From positions 115,009,290 to 115,073,289 of the forward strand of contig QVOM02000034.1 in the NCBI GenBank assembly GCA_003586115.2: 64,000 nt of DNA. The letters run 5' to 3'. How positions within the stretch are numbered: the first letter of the stretch is position 1; every line of letters starts with the position of its first letter. The notes below the pieces were generated by a model. It made no database searches. It was not told the origin of the DNA and was given only the letters and a program-made list of their open reading frames with translations. The position numbers and the translations under genes were made by a program. Shown here one piece after another: positions 1 through 10,832 of the stretch. The DNA is from Salvator merianae (lineage: Eukaryota > Chordata > Lepidosauria > Squamata > Teiidae).

Positions 1-1090
1 AACTTTTCCAAACTTTGTATAAGAGGTAAGATGCTGCAGCAAGTCATGTTCTGTGTGCTGCTATGGTCAACACTTAGATCTGAGAATAAATTATGAAGAA
101 GCAGTAGAAGAAGCAAAAGAAGGAGAAGATATTTTGCGAAATTAGAATCAACGTAACTCACTTCCTGGTCTTGCTTGGCCTCTCAGCAGCATTTGATACC
201 TTTCACCATAGTATCCTTTTCAATCAGCTGCAGTATTTGGGCATTGGGGACTCAGTTCTGCAATGGTTTTGATCCTCCCTTACCAGGCAGGTCCAATAGG
301 TGTATATAATAGGGAATGATCAATGTGCTAAGAGCTCACCTGTGGGGGTTTCCAGGGCTTCTCTCTCCCCAGTACTTTTCAACATCTACATGAAGCTGTT
401 GGGAGAGATCATCCATCAATATGGAGTGAGATATCAGTACACTGATGATACTTAGTTGTACATCTCCTCCTGTAACTGTTCCAGTAATGCTGCTGATATG
501 CTATGCCAGAGTTTACAGGCAGTGATGATCTGGATGGTCAGGAAGAAGCTCAGACTCAATCATTCCAAGTCCAAGAAAATCCTTCCTTATAAGAACAAGC
601 TGTGTGATATGGGGATCCTCATAAATTTCCCCTCCTTTTTGAACAACACGTGGAATTAATGGTGAAGGAACCATTTGCACAATTACATTTAGTGCAATAG
701 TTCTATCCGTACCTGGTTCAACAGGTTCTGTCCTTAGTGACTCACATTTGTTATCTCACATTTGGACTACCTAGGGCTACCTTTGAAGACAATTTGGCAC
801 ACTCAATTGGTCCAAAATGCAATTGCCCTCAATTATGACAGGAAATATGACAGGATGACTCCCCTGCTCCAGTGTCTGCATTGGTTACCTTTCTGCTTAC
901 AGGTCCAATTCAAAGTGTTGGTCTTGACCTATAAAGTCCTACAGGGTTCAGCTCCTGGATAAGTCCGAACCCAATCAGTATCCGTCCTGTGTGCTTAGCT
1001 CATCTACTAGATCTCAGAGTACCTAGATCTTAGAGGACCATCAATGGAAATTAGAGTAGCTCCATCACTGTGTTATGGAATGAACTGGTA
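1..1090 (+). pseudogene. L2-like LINE ORF2 relic (reverse transcriptase)
   Basis: Degenerate RT of an L2-clade non-LTR retrotransposon, entering from the left edge. Around 165-260 the reading LGLSAAFDTFHH..LQYLGIGDSVLQWF matches the L2 block around SAAFDTVDH. At 355-460 it reads LSPVLFNIYMKLLGEII, then YTDDT (438-452), the degenerate catalytic YADD box, followed at once by a stop at 453. The C-terminal part at 760-960 reads as TPLLQCLHWLPF..VQFKVLVLTYKVL, the conserved segment downstream of the RT palm. Frames change several times and many stops are present, so it is a fossil. The L2 clade is assigned by motif resemblance; a related Jockey-superfamily clade is possible. Confidence 0.72.
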
Positions 1091-1135
1091 TGCACTGGTT
1101 TGGGGAATTACTCTCCCAGTTTATCTTAGGGGTCT

Positions 1136-3080
1136 CAGCATGAATGAGGTTGGTTTTACAATACAGCAATTGCCTGACATGCATTCATAAGGGTAGGAGT
1201 CAAAGAAAGGAATGCTTTAAGATTCAAATTTTGGCAGTCTTTATTATACAGAGTTTGACGGCTCTGCAGACAGCCAGGCAATGAATACAGTAAAAGTTCA
1301 AAAGCATGTTATACTGTCAATCACAATATTCCAACAAGATAGCAAGCTGTTAACAGGATTATACGCTTAAGTGAATTTTATATACTCTAAAACAACAACT
1401 GCATAGGGAAGAGGTAGCACTTTTTTGGAAGGGGTTTTTGTTTGCTGGTTTGAATCTAGGAAGTTAAAATAAGTTTAAACATGATTTAATGCCCTTTTGA
1501 TTCCCTTTGCCCAATGTGGACTGGCTTGGCTCCTCGCAGCCACTATTCTGACTATGCTAGGGGTCCCAGTTTAATGCCCACCACCCACCACACCACCTAT
1601 TCCTATTTTCCTACCAGAATTCTGATCTAGCTAAATTAAAAATAATAAATAAGAGGGCTTTAGGAAAAGATTGCTCACCCTCCAACCCCTACTCCCACGT
1701 CTTTGCAAAGTTTGTAAGGGAAGAAAACCAGAAAAAAGAGAGGATCTCATTCTCAGAGAAGGTCTCTGCCCCAAGCAGAAGACAAAGCTGGGACTATAAT
1801 ATGCTGAAAAGAGCAAAGGCTTTTTACAAATGGTGCTTCTGCTCCATGGCAGAAGGGCCAACAGAAGCCAATAGAAAGGCACAGACCAGAGGTTCCTAAG
1901 AGCTTCATCTGTCCTAAGAGGGAAGATGAAATTTCTTAATCCTGGCAACGGAAGGCTTGTCAGGAGACAAGTCTGGCAGCAGGCTTGCAGGTTGCCAAAA
2001 AGCAATAAAAATGATTTCAGCAAAGGAAAGAATCTGTGCTGGATGCAAGACTTGGCAGCAGAATTTTAACTGGGAAAGCTGGTAGCAATCTTCAGGGGTT
2101 CTTTGGAAAGTAGTGATTTGCAGCAGAAGGCAAGAACAAGAACTTCTTCTGTTCCCCAGAACTCAAGTCTTAAAGTGAAGGAAGAAGGGAGAGTTTCCCC
2201 TTGAGACTCCAAATCCCATCTTGTGATTCTACAACAGAATGATGGGGTAGACTGGAGGACTCAAATTTACAACACCCTAGAGTTTTGGCAAAATGGAGGA
2301 TCTTTCGTATCTTGTGGGGAAGAAGGGCAGGACATGATTTGGGAAGTTTGGGGAACACTTATAAATGTTTGGGGAACTGCTATAAAAATTTAAAAGGTGA
2401 AGGGACATGACTCTGAGCAGGATCACATATGCTTGTTTGTGACAGGGCAGAAGTTCACATTACTCAAAGGAGGAAACAATGAATCAGTTAGCTAAGCAAA
2501 TACTGAGGATGGTACTGATCAGGTAATAGCAAAGACAGATGTTGCAGATTTTACCTTGAGATATTGACCAAATGAGCCAAGTAAACAACTCCTATTTCCA
2601 TGACTTCTGCTGTGCCCAAACTTAATCAGGTATTCATCAAGCTGAGGGGCTAGCCTGATTACGGTTCTGATCTTTAGTGATATTTCATATGTCATTAGCA
2701 TTGTTTAAGGCAATTCTGTAGGTCCAGTTTGCATTTATTTTTGCAAAGACTGCTCAAAACAGCAAAATGAGAGGGGAATTGCTGTCCAAATTCAAACTGA
2801 CAAGATTTCCTGGAAGATGCAGTCCATACTGCAGTATGGTCCCTATATCTATAGGTCTCTGCATAGCACATTAGTTCCATGTACCTTTGTACTATCCATA
2901 TGTATAATAGTAATGTCAGTAACAACTGAGGTCTTTAAAAAAAAAAAACAACACTTTTTCCCATTTCTTTTCAACGGTGTTCAGATTGGGTGACCACTTT
3001 CCTTTTATCTGTAAAAGTTTTTTGTTTTATTCCTTGTAAACAGTGTAGAAACTCCACAGATCCATGATATATACATCAAA
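1136..3080. other. No recognised feature
   Basis: Nothing assignable seen. The longest open frame (minus, 1631-2023, 130 codons) has low-complexity composition, no recognisable domain, and no intron signals that convince me. Confidence 0.5.
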
Positions 3081-3161
3081 GAAGGAAGAAGGAAGGAAGG
3101 AAGGAAGGAAGGAAGGAAGGAAGGAAGGAAGGAAGGAAGGAAAGAAAGAAGGAAGGAAGGA

Positions 3162-3225
<64 letters not shown>

Positions 3226-3228
3226 AAA
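3081..3228. repeat. GGAA/GAAA tetranucleotide microsatellite
   Basis: About 148 bp of uninterrupted purine tract. It starts as (GGAA)n and changes near 3142-3160 to (GAAA)n. It gives a spurious Lys/Glu/Arg-rich open frame, which is not a gene. Confidence 0.97.
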
Positions 3229-5518
3229 GCCCTTTATCATTTTTGTTCTAAAACAAGAAGTACTGTTTAATTTTTAGATGTTAACACCATATTCTTCCTC
3301 CACTAAATAAATGACTTAGCTTTTTTATCATTTAGCATATCAAGAAAACATAAGGAAGGATTTAAGTACAGCCTGAACCTATCAACACAGTCTTATAATG
3401 AAATTATGTTCTTAATGAGGGGAAATCATTCAAACTATGAGGAAAATAACTTGTGACACAGTTAACATTCTTCATGCCCTTTTTCTAATTCACATTAACA
3501 GTTATTAATTTGAAATGTCAAAACACTGGTAAAATGTCATTAGATTCACAGTTGTTATTTAAATGCATAGCTATTGTTTGACTGATAAATAGTAGTGATA
3601 TTTAGAGATTTCTTTTATACTTGTGGCAGCATTGTTGCTTCATATATTGTGTGTTTTCCCTTCATTCTCTTTCTATCAAAGATTCCCAACTGGGGGATGC
3701 TTTAAAGCAGAAACTTACCAAGATATATTTTTCCTCTTTACAGAGTACTAATTTAGGTTTCAGAGAGGAACTGACAATTTACTAAAGGCCACTTCTCTGT
3801 GTGTTTAAACTGTAACCTCCTCTTTCCCCAAATCTGTTTTTTTAACTTATCTGTTGTGATTATATTTAGATATTGCAGCATATAGAGTAGGAAGGAGAGA
3901 GAACCATACTATAACCATTCTTCAATCCATTGATCAAAGACAGTTTCATTCTCCAACAAAAAAGACTTTTTGTTAGTCATAATTAGGAAACATACATAAC
4001 AATGAAGAAATTTATTGTCAGTTCTCAGTCTTGCAAAAGATACGTTAAGAAAACCCTCTAAATAATCCTGTAACAAATTAGCTTTAAAATTTAAGTATGG
4101 CAGAGGAGATAATTTATCTGATGGTGCTGCTTGTTGGCTAAAATCATATGGTAATCAATATTGTTAATACAAAGAGGTTATCTGCTATGTAATGCTATTG
4201 TAGTAGATTAAATTCATATGAAGTTGATATTCATATGAGTCTGGAGCTTACAGAACACTTCCCTCTAAGAACTATGTGGATCCTTACCTTCTCTTTCATT
4301 GCTAAGGATATAATCTATCCCTTCACAAATAAAATGTTGATGTCTTCACTCCTGGTTGTTCTAATTGCTGCAGAGAAAATGAGATATAATTCCCCTGCCA
4401 TTTTTCACAGGAAAGCTTTCTGTTTCACTGGGGTGTTTGCTGAAGGATGTTACCCTGAATATTTAGGGCTTTAGTGCAATATTTCTTTTGAATTGCTGCT
4501 GTTCACATATTTAGATAAATAATTCCTGGCCTTTACCTTTAGGCCTAGTTTACATTACTGAGGATCCTCACTCAGAAAGCAAAGGCTGCATCCAGCTGGC
4601 CAAAAAGGCCATCTGGCAAGGGCCCTAGGGTGTGACAATGACAGATTGGTGCCACCATTGGGCCATAGACAGCCTCTGAGGCAGGAAAACTGCCCTCAGA
4701 AGCTGTCCTCCCGCTTGGGCATTCCTGTCAATGCCACCTGGGGGCACTAGGGGCAGGGAAGACATACTGTGGCCATTTTCTGCCCAGTATGATTAGGCAC
4801 CAGATAGAAAATGGGCAATTTCCATTTCCTATTTGGCAGTAAATTGTGCCAAGACAAAACTTCAGGCCGCAGAAAATTGGTCCATAAACTGAAAGGATGG
4901 AAGGTGCTGGCCCATGTGCACAATCTGCTCCCAGCCCCAGTGGCAGACTTCCCACCACACAGGTGGCTGTTTTCTTCCTGAGGTTTCTTTACGTAACTGT
5001 AGGAGAAGAGGTCATGTGATGTGGAATGTCAGGAGGTGAGTGGACAGTTAAGACAGTTGGAAGAGAGAGAGAGAAGACTGAGATGAAAAGTTGAAGAAGA
5101 ACTTAAATGGAGTGGTAAAAGTTAAGTCTAAGCTGAAGAAAACTTTGGAAGGCAGATGACTGTGTGAATGACGGAAGGGTGATGCTGGTGGAAAAACAGT
5201 GAATTGTCGGAGTAAGACAGCAGAGAATTGAGTGAGGGACTAAAAGAAGCTGCCGAGAGTAAAGTGCAGAGGTTGTGTTTTGGATGACAATTGAAATAAC
5301 TGAGAACAGTGGATTGGAAAAGTAAAGCTCTTATAAGTATCAACTGGAGTCTAAAAGAAGAAGCTGTGAACTGAGTCCTAAATCATACAGAGGAAGTTGT
5401 TAAAGGAAGATAACAAGAGATTCAGCACTGAAAAAGCTAGAATGTAATAATTGTTATAGCATTGTTATATGTATAGTATTGTTAAAATGTTATAGATTTT
5501 GGTGCATTGCATAGGTGT
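3229..5518. other. No recognised feature
   Basis: AT-rich and without an assignable repeat. The stretch 4980-5460 is purine-rich on this strand (many GAAG/GGAA words). A LINE 5' region is possible but I could not tie it to any family. Confidence 0.45.
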
Positions 5519-5757
5519 GATCAGCTGATCATGCCTGCACACTGTGCGGGCTCCCAGTTGCCATGGCAGTGGCAGGACACTTCCTGGCCACTGCTGTGGT
5601 AAGGATCGGGCACAGATACTGGCATTCGTGGTGCGAATGCTGGTAGCCAGCTTCAGGTCTGGTTTTCAGTCATGCAGTGCAGACAGTGTGCACACCGCAT
5701 GGTAAAGTACTACGTTAGCGCAGACTATGCTAGTGTAATAAGTGTGAAAATGGCCTC
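5519..5757 (-). mobile_element. Family A TIR element, partial copy
   Basis: The reverse complement of 5540-5660 aligns by eye with 9735-9860 of the fuller copy at 9.6 kb (shared words include GGCCAGGAAGTG, GCCATGG/ACCATGG and CAGTGTGCAGGCAT). The right end reads AAGTGTGAAAATGGCCT, a degenerate family A terminus. The left end is truncated at a GATCAGCTGATC palindrome. There is no coding capacity. Confidence 0.6.
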
Positions 5758-7219
5758 TGACTGCAGCTAAATCGAATCCATGACAATGGATCCCCCATAC
5801 TTGAATGGAAGTGTTGCTCTATTGTTGCCAAACTTCACCAGATAGTGATCTGACCATGATAGTATGCAACCTACAATCACCTCTCACAGTTTGAAGCAAA
5901 AAATAGATCAAGAGTATGACCTGTCCCCTGTGTTGCTCCCATAAGCAGTTGTTGCTAGTGCTGCTTTGGCTTGGTGTCCAGAAGCAGTGCAATTCCAGTG
6001 CCACTTCATTTTGCTTGGCAAAATGGCAGTAGGCATGTTATACCATACCATGGCCCGTGTGCTATCTGCACGTGGGCCACTGGTCCTGTATACCAGCTGC
6101 AATGCTTAGTGAATTGCTTTATTTGTTAACGGATTACCTACTTCAACAAGAAGAAAAAGGACGGATCAACCATTCACCCTCCCTTGGAATGCCCCAGCCT
6201 CATTCCCACCCCTATAAATTTGCAACATGCATCCATAGGAACACTACTTCATATTGCAGGAGAAAGGGGAATGAACACTGAATCCTTGAACATTGAATAC
6301 TGCCTTCCTACTGGAAAGCTGACGGAAGTTATTTACATGGGACAGCAAAGAGGGTTTTAATAACCTGGAAAAAAAGGCCTTGTAGGCAAGCTTTTAAAGC
6401 ACATCTGTGACCTGATGCAACTTGCAGGAGTCTAGGGTGAGCAGCTGAAACTAATGCTGGAGGGATTTACAGAAGAAATAGGTGATTCTTGCCTGTACTC
6501 AAATTGCAGTTATGACAGATGGGCATGCAATTGGCCTTATACTGATGATTTCATTGTATGCTATGAAGACATGATAGAAAATACTAAATCATGAAACATC
6601 CGAACAGGGAATAAAGGTTAGATAATTGGGAGATGTAATCCACCATCTTAGAGTGCAAGTAGAAAGAGAGAAGGAATTACCTTCTCAATCAAAGTCAGAA
6701 GATAATGCATCTTTTTACAAGTCTAGGATTGATTCAGAAGTAAGTATATCATGATAAAACAGGAAGCCTTACCAGACAACAAGTACAGAAGAGCAACTGA
6801 TAAGCTTAGGTACACAGTGACAAGGCCAAACATAGCAGCTGTGGAAATCCTAAGCTGCCGTGCCCAAGGCAGAGGACATGCCCTCATCAAGGAAAACGAC
6901 TCTGGAGAGGCTCTAAGGTGCAGCAGGCATGTCAGCAATTATCCCACCCTTTTCCTGGGCTAAGGAGCCTAGGGGCTCTTTAGCTTGAACCTAACAATTA
7001 TGCCTCAGATCTGAGTTGTATGAGGGGCGAAGGCTCTCTGTGTAGCATACTTCAGTTGCTTCTATGATGCTGCAGGTGCTGGAGACAACTTTTCTACTAT
7101 CCAGCTCCTAGCCATGCTTTTATACCTAGTCTCCTGTTATGAACCTTTTGTTAATATGCTAATTAGATTATATATCAAGCCAGGAGATTTGATTATTTTC
7201 AAGTGCACATCCTATCTAG
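5758..7219. other. No recognised feature
   Basis: Short open frames on both strands with no recognisable domain; no family identified. Confidence 0.45.
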
Positions 7220-7275
<56 letters not shown>

Positions 7276-7276
7276 T
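7220..7276. repeat. CTTT microsatellite
   Basis: About 57 bp of nearly pure (CTTT)n, the pyrimidine-strand counterpart of the GAAA tract at 3.1 kb. Confidence 0.95.
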
Positions 7277-8181
7277 TCCTTTGCTGTAGTATTTTCTGTA
7301 TTTCTTACTTAAATAAAAAAATTATTAAGAAAAATCTGAGCGCACAAGAAGATGGGAAAGGATGTTGCATTAGCTTTGCTAGAAGTTCTTTTGCACCTTC
7401 TGTCATATTGACCACTAGGTGCAATAAGAGTAGAACAGGACATAGTCTGACATGGCATTTAATCTGTGTACAGTCTGTCTGTAGTTCCTGATGGCCCAAC
7501 ACGATTTTGCCTTTCCATAGTTTTTCTGGACTAAATTGCAGAAATCAGGACTGCTTTGCATTTGGATTAAATGAGTTCTCAGCCCATTTCAGATCATTAG
7601 CCCATTTTACTTTGTGATGTGAGAATGTGCAAGTAGACTACTTGGGCGGAGACCATACTTTTGGGGCGAATGTAGAGTGAGGGATCACCATTTTCTGCTG
7701 TCCACAACTTTGTTTTGAGTATTGTACTCAGAAGGGTGAGAAGGTTACATTTAGGGTGGGAAGAGAGAACAGTACCTGACATATATTGCCTGGTTTCTGC
7801 CATGTTGTCCTCTTTCATGTCTTCAAACTGTTTTAATTTTTTTAACAAAAGAGAAGATGCAGTGGAAGCTATCCTTCATTTACCTTGGGCAACACCCTGT
7901 TCAATAGTTGGCTGGGCATCACACTCCACTCTCAAAACGCATACATCCTCCATTCTCTACCATCTCTGCAAGAAGGACAATGTATCAACATCTTCCTTTC
8001 TCCTGACCCCGCAAAGGAGGACACTACGTTTCCTCCATTTTCCTTTGGCAACACACAAGGGAAACAACATTTCCTTTCATCAAAGGAGGATTTTCAAAAG
8101 CATTCCTTTTAAACCAGAATTTTATTTACTAGTTATAGTAGAGGGCAACTTTGATACCGTTAATGTTTTAGTTCAAAACAT
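7277..8181. other. Unassigned, possibly L1-derived at its right end
   Basis: Contains a 174-codon open frame (7715-8239, plus) with no recognisable domain. It overlaps the L1 fragment at 8182 in a different frame, so the open length is probably chance. Upstream L1 sequence may be present but is too degraded to call. Confidence 0.35.
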
Positions 8182-8379
8182 GATGCCTACAGAATTGCCT
8201 ATGCACAACAATGGAAAGGAGATAAAATACCTCCAATAAATGATTGGTTGATTAAACTGATGGATCCAGAGATGGACAAATTGACTAACTTATTGAGAAA
8301 CAATAAAAACTGGAAACTCTTTATTGACTTTCTACAAGAATTAGAGAATGAGCTTATTATGGCTGCATTTGAAGATTAA
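8182..8379 (+). pseudogene. L1-clade LINE ORF2, C-terminal relic
   Basis: Read in one frame, this stretch gives DAYRIAYAQQWKGDKIPP, then INDWLIKLMDPEMDKLTNLL, then NWKLFIDFLQELE and an ending MAAFED before TAA at 8377-8379. The order A..YAQ.WK, then .W...L....EM.KLT, then W.PFIDFL is characteristic of the extreme C terminus of vertebrate L1 ORF2, after the RT. About 66 codons stay open, which suggests a younger copy than the L2 relic at the window start. A purine-rich 3' UTR-like stretch follows to about 8,530. EN and RT are not recognisable upstream, so this is a 5'-truncated copy. It is the only L1 trace I found; all other LINE matches are CR1 or L2. Confidence 0.62.
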
Positions 8380-8539
8380 AGATGAAAGAAGACATGTCCC
8401 CAGGAGGGGCAAGAAACAAGAAATCTAGAAGAAATTTTTGAAGAAGGGGGGAAGCCAAAATGTAATGAGCAAAGGTTATCTATATAAACAGACCCATTTG
8501 GGAATAAGATTTATGTTTTATGTATTTCAGAAGAAAAAA

Positions 8540-9356
8540 AGGTGCCTTTTACACAAAACCAGCATACTTTAGTGGCTCTAGGGCAAACAGCACAGTACAA
8601 CTATCTTCAAGAATACCAGGGGGAGGTGCATGCTGGTTGGTATACACCTTAGCTGCGCCTGTCTGGGGTGTAGTCCTCTTACCCTAACAAATAACCCACA
8701 TCACTATCAATTTTGCCATCAGCACCACACAACTATATAGTGAAACACATGCTGCTGTGGATGCCTCAGGGGGAGGGGAGATGGAGTCCATTTACTGACC
8801 ACTAACTTCACTATCATGATAATGGACCCCACACACACACAGGTTCCCCTCTTTTCATGGACTTCTCCCTGCTTTTACACTACTCTGAAATTGCACAAAA
8901 GTGTAATTGCAAAGGAGCAGAAAATTGTGATCTGGCCTTTAAGAAGCTTTATTGTGTGGTAGATGTGGCATTGAAGTTCTGCTTAGGTGGATACAGGCTG
9001 GAGGGGGAGAAGGAGCAAATGGCAAATGACTAGTAACACCACAGCTGGGAAATGCAGAGCACGGAGTTTGACTTTCCCACGCTGTGAAACCAAGATTTGA
9101 ATGTTGGGACTGACCCAATCACTGACTGCACAGAGAGGGGTATTTGGTGAGGGGTGGAGACAGAAAGGTACAGTTTCTACATGCCAAGCACGGGAAAAAT
9201 GAGGACTGAGAATGAACAAGTCCGAACTGAGTCTGTGTTATAATGCAAATGTGGAAACAAGTAGAACACCTACTCAATCCTTGTTCTCCTCCAATACAGA
9301 TTAAATTTTCAATCTGTGACTGCACCCTTAGTAAAACTTTCCTGCGTTCTCCCTAT
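8540..9356. other. No recognised feature
   Basis: Unassigned sequence with a short CA run near 8,832-8,842. Confidence 0.45.
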
Positions 9357-9364
9357 CTAAGGGC

Positions 9365-9606
9365 CAGTGGCGTAGGAAGGGGGGGGAGCGGATGGCACAT
9401 GCAGCCATGTCCTTTTCTGCCCGCCCGGCATGCAAAGTTTTGCCGGAGTGCGAGCGTGAAGGAGAGCGCAGTGTGGCACAGCGCCCGGCCGGCTGGCAGT
9501 CATCGGGGCGGTGGCAGGGGTAGGAGGCTGCAGGGAAGGGCACTGGCACTCGCATTCCACTGCCGCCACGTAGCCCCGGGCGGCAAAAATTTTAGCTACA
9601 CCGCTG
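9365..9606 (+). mobile_element. Non-autonomous hAT element, 242 bp, perfect 8-bp target duplication
   Basis: Left terminus CAGTGGCGTAGG and right terminus GCTACACCGCTG form a near-perfect terminal inverted repeat. Both sides carry the direct repeat CTAAGGGC (9357-9364 and 9607-9614). An 8-bp duplication and a start fitting the YARNG rule identify the hAT superfamily. The interior is GC-rich and has no transposase; its open frames on both strands are by-products of composition. It was inserted at the left end of the family A element that starts at 9611, so part of that element's terminus is duplicated in the target site. Sister copies lie at 37,480 and 47,139. Confidence 0.9.
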
Positions 9607-9610
9607 CTAA

Positions 9611-10097
9611 GGGCCTGTTCACGCTTTCTACTGTGGAATATTCACCAACGAACATTCCACAGTGGAAATGACCATGCAGCACAAACACCATTCGCATTGT
9701 GTGCTTGTGGTCATGACCATCAGTGGAATAGCAGCATTTGCAGTTTGAATGCTGGTATCTGGGTCTATCTTTGCCATGACAATGGCCAGGAAGTGGCCAG
9801 CTGCTACCATGGTGACTAGCAGTGCCACACAGTGCACAGGCATGTATAGGTGCAATCATGCCATCGTGCAGGCGCAGCTGCCACTGCCAAGCGTGATGCA
9901 GCCATGCATTCAAATTGCAAATGCACTTTACTGGGAGCTGGCTATCTTCTCCCAGTAAAGCTATGGAGCACTAATTTGTGCTCCACAGCTATCCGTGATT
10001 GGGAGCTGCTCCCAGTCACAAGGACCTCTGCAAAATGTAGAGGCGCTTTGCTAGCAAGCGTTCCTGATGCTCACCAATGCAAAGCGTGAAAAGGGCC
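9611..10097 (+). mobile_element. Family A TIR element, near full-length
   Basis: Left end GGGCCTGTTCACGCTTT and right end AAAGCGTGAAAAGGGCC are inverted repeats of each other with a small shift at the tip. The interior has further inverted segments, for example AGCTATGGAGCAC/GTGCTCCACAGCT around 9,960-9,991. It aligns by eye with copies at 46,571 and, in the opposite orientation, at 5.5, 48.0 and 57.9 kb. No transposase frame is present. The flanking bases do not give a clear target duplication here, and the left side was later disturbed by the hAT insertion. Confidence 0.7.
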
Positions 10098-10368
10098 TGT
10101 CTCTCCTTTCTTTGGTAGACTCGTAGACTGATAGTTCTGAGGTCTCTCCCACTTCATTCATCTTCTTTGTATCCTCTCTCTTTCCTAAAACATATAGCAA
10201 AATATCTCAGGACATAGGCTTTTCTACTGAAGTATGTTTTTCCTTAACAAATATACCCGTGTCAAGGTGTTCTTTAGTTAGTTCCAATCATACATGCAGT
10301 TGCTCCATTGTGTATCCTTTATGCATTTAATGATAGTCCAGAACAAATAGCTCTTTAGTCATCTTTAA

Positions 10369-10832
10369 GGTCTCTTCAGTCTGCGCTCTTGTGCAGACTA
10401 GAGGGACCCCACTCATCACTAGTATACTCTATCTGCACCAGATGGGGCATAATCCAGATTAGGAAACTCCTGATCTGGATCACTGGTAGTCCTCAACATT
10501 GAGGACTACCAATGTACTATCATGTCCAGATCATAGAGGCATGCAGAACGTATATGCGATTTTCTGGACTACTAGGGGACCTTTTTTAGTAGCGTATCAA
10601 TTCACATCACCAAAATGGATCTCTCAGGAACTCCAGAGCTAGGAACGTACATTCCCAGCCATCAGAGGCCAACTCCAAAACTTGTGCAAGCTTTCGAGCT
10701 AGTGCAGTGGCTAGGCTGGAACAACCATTGCTATGCAAATGGCACTGTTTCAGTCCAAGCATTAAACTAGAGTGCATCTTATGATCCAGACCCACTAATC
10801 AGGATCACAGCAAAGTAAATGCAGAAAGGCCC
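10369..10832 (+). mobile_element. Family B TIR element
   Basis: The right end reads AAATGCAGAAAGGCCC, the inverted form of the family B left terminus GGCCCTTTCTGCA. The left end is degenerate (GGTCTCTTCAGTCTGCGC). Internal landmarks shared with the copy at 29,958, in the same order: a CTGCACCAGATGG segment, AAAATGG followed by a CT-rich word, a GGAAC..TTCC mini-hairpin, and CTTGTGCAAGCTTTCGAGC. No coding potential. Confidence 0.62.

Noticed and set aside
3064..3270. Lys/Glu-rich open frame
   Set aside because: Translation of the GGAA/GAAA microsatellite.
7715..8239. 174-codon open frame
   Set aside because: No domain, and its end overlaps the L1 ORF2 fragment in another frame.
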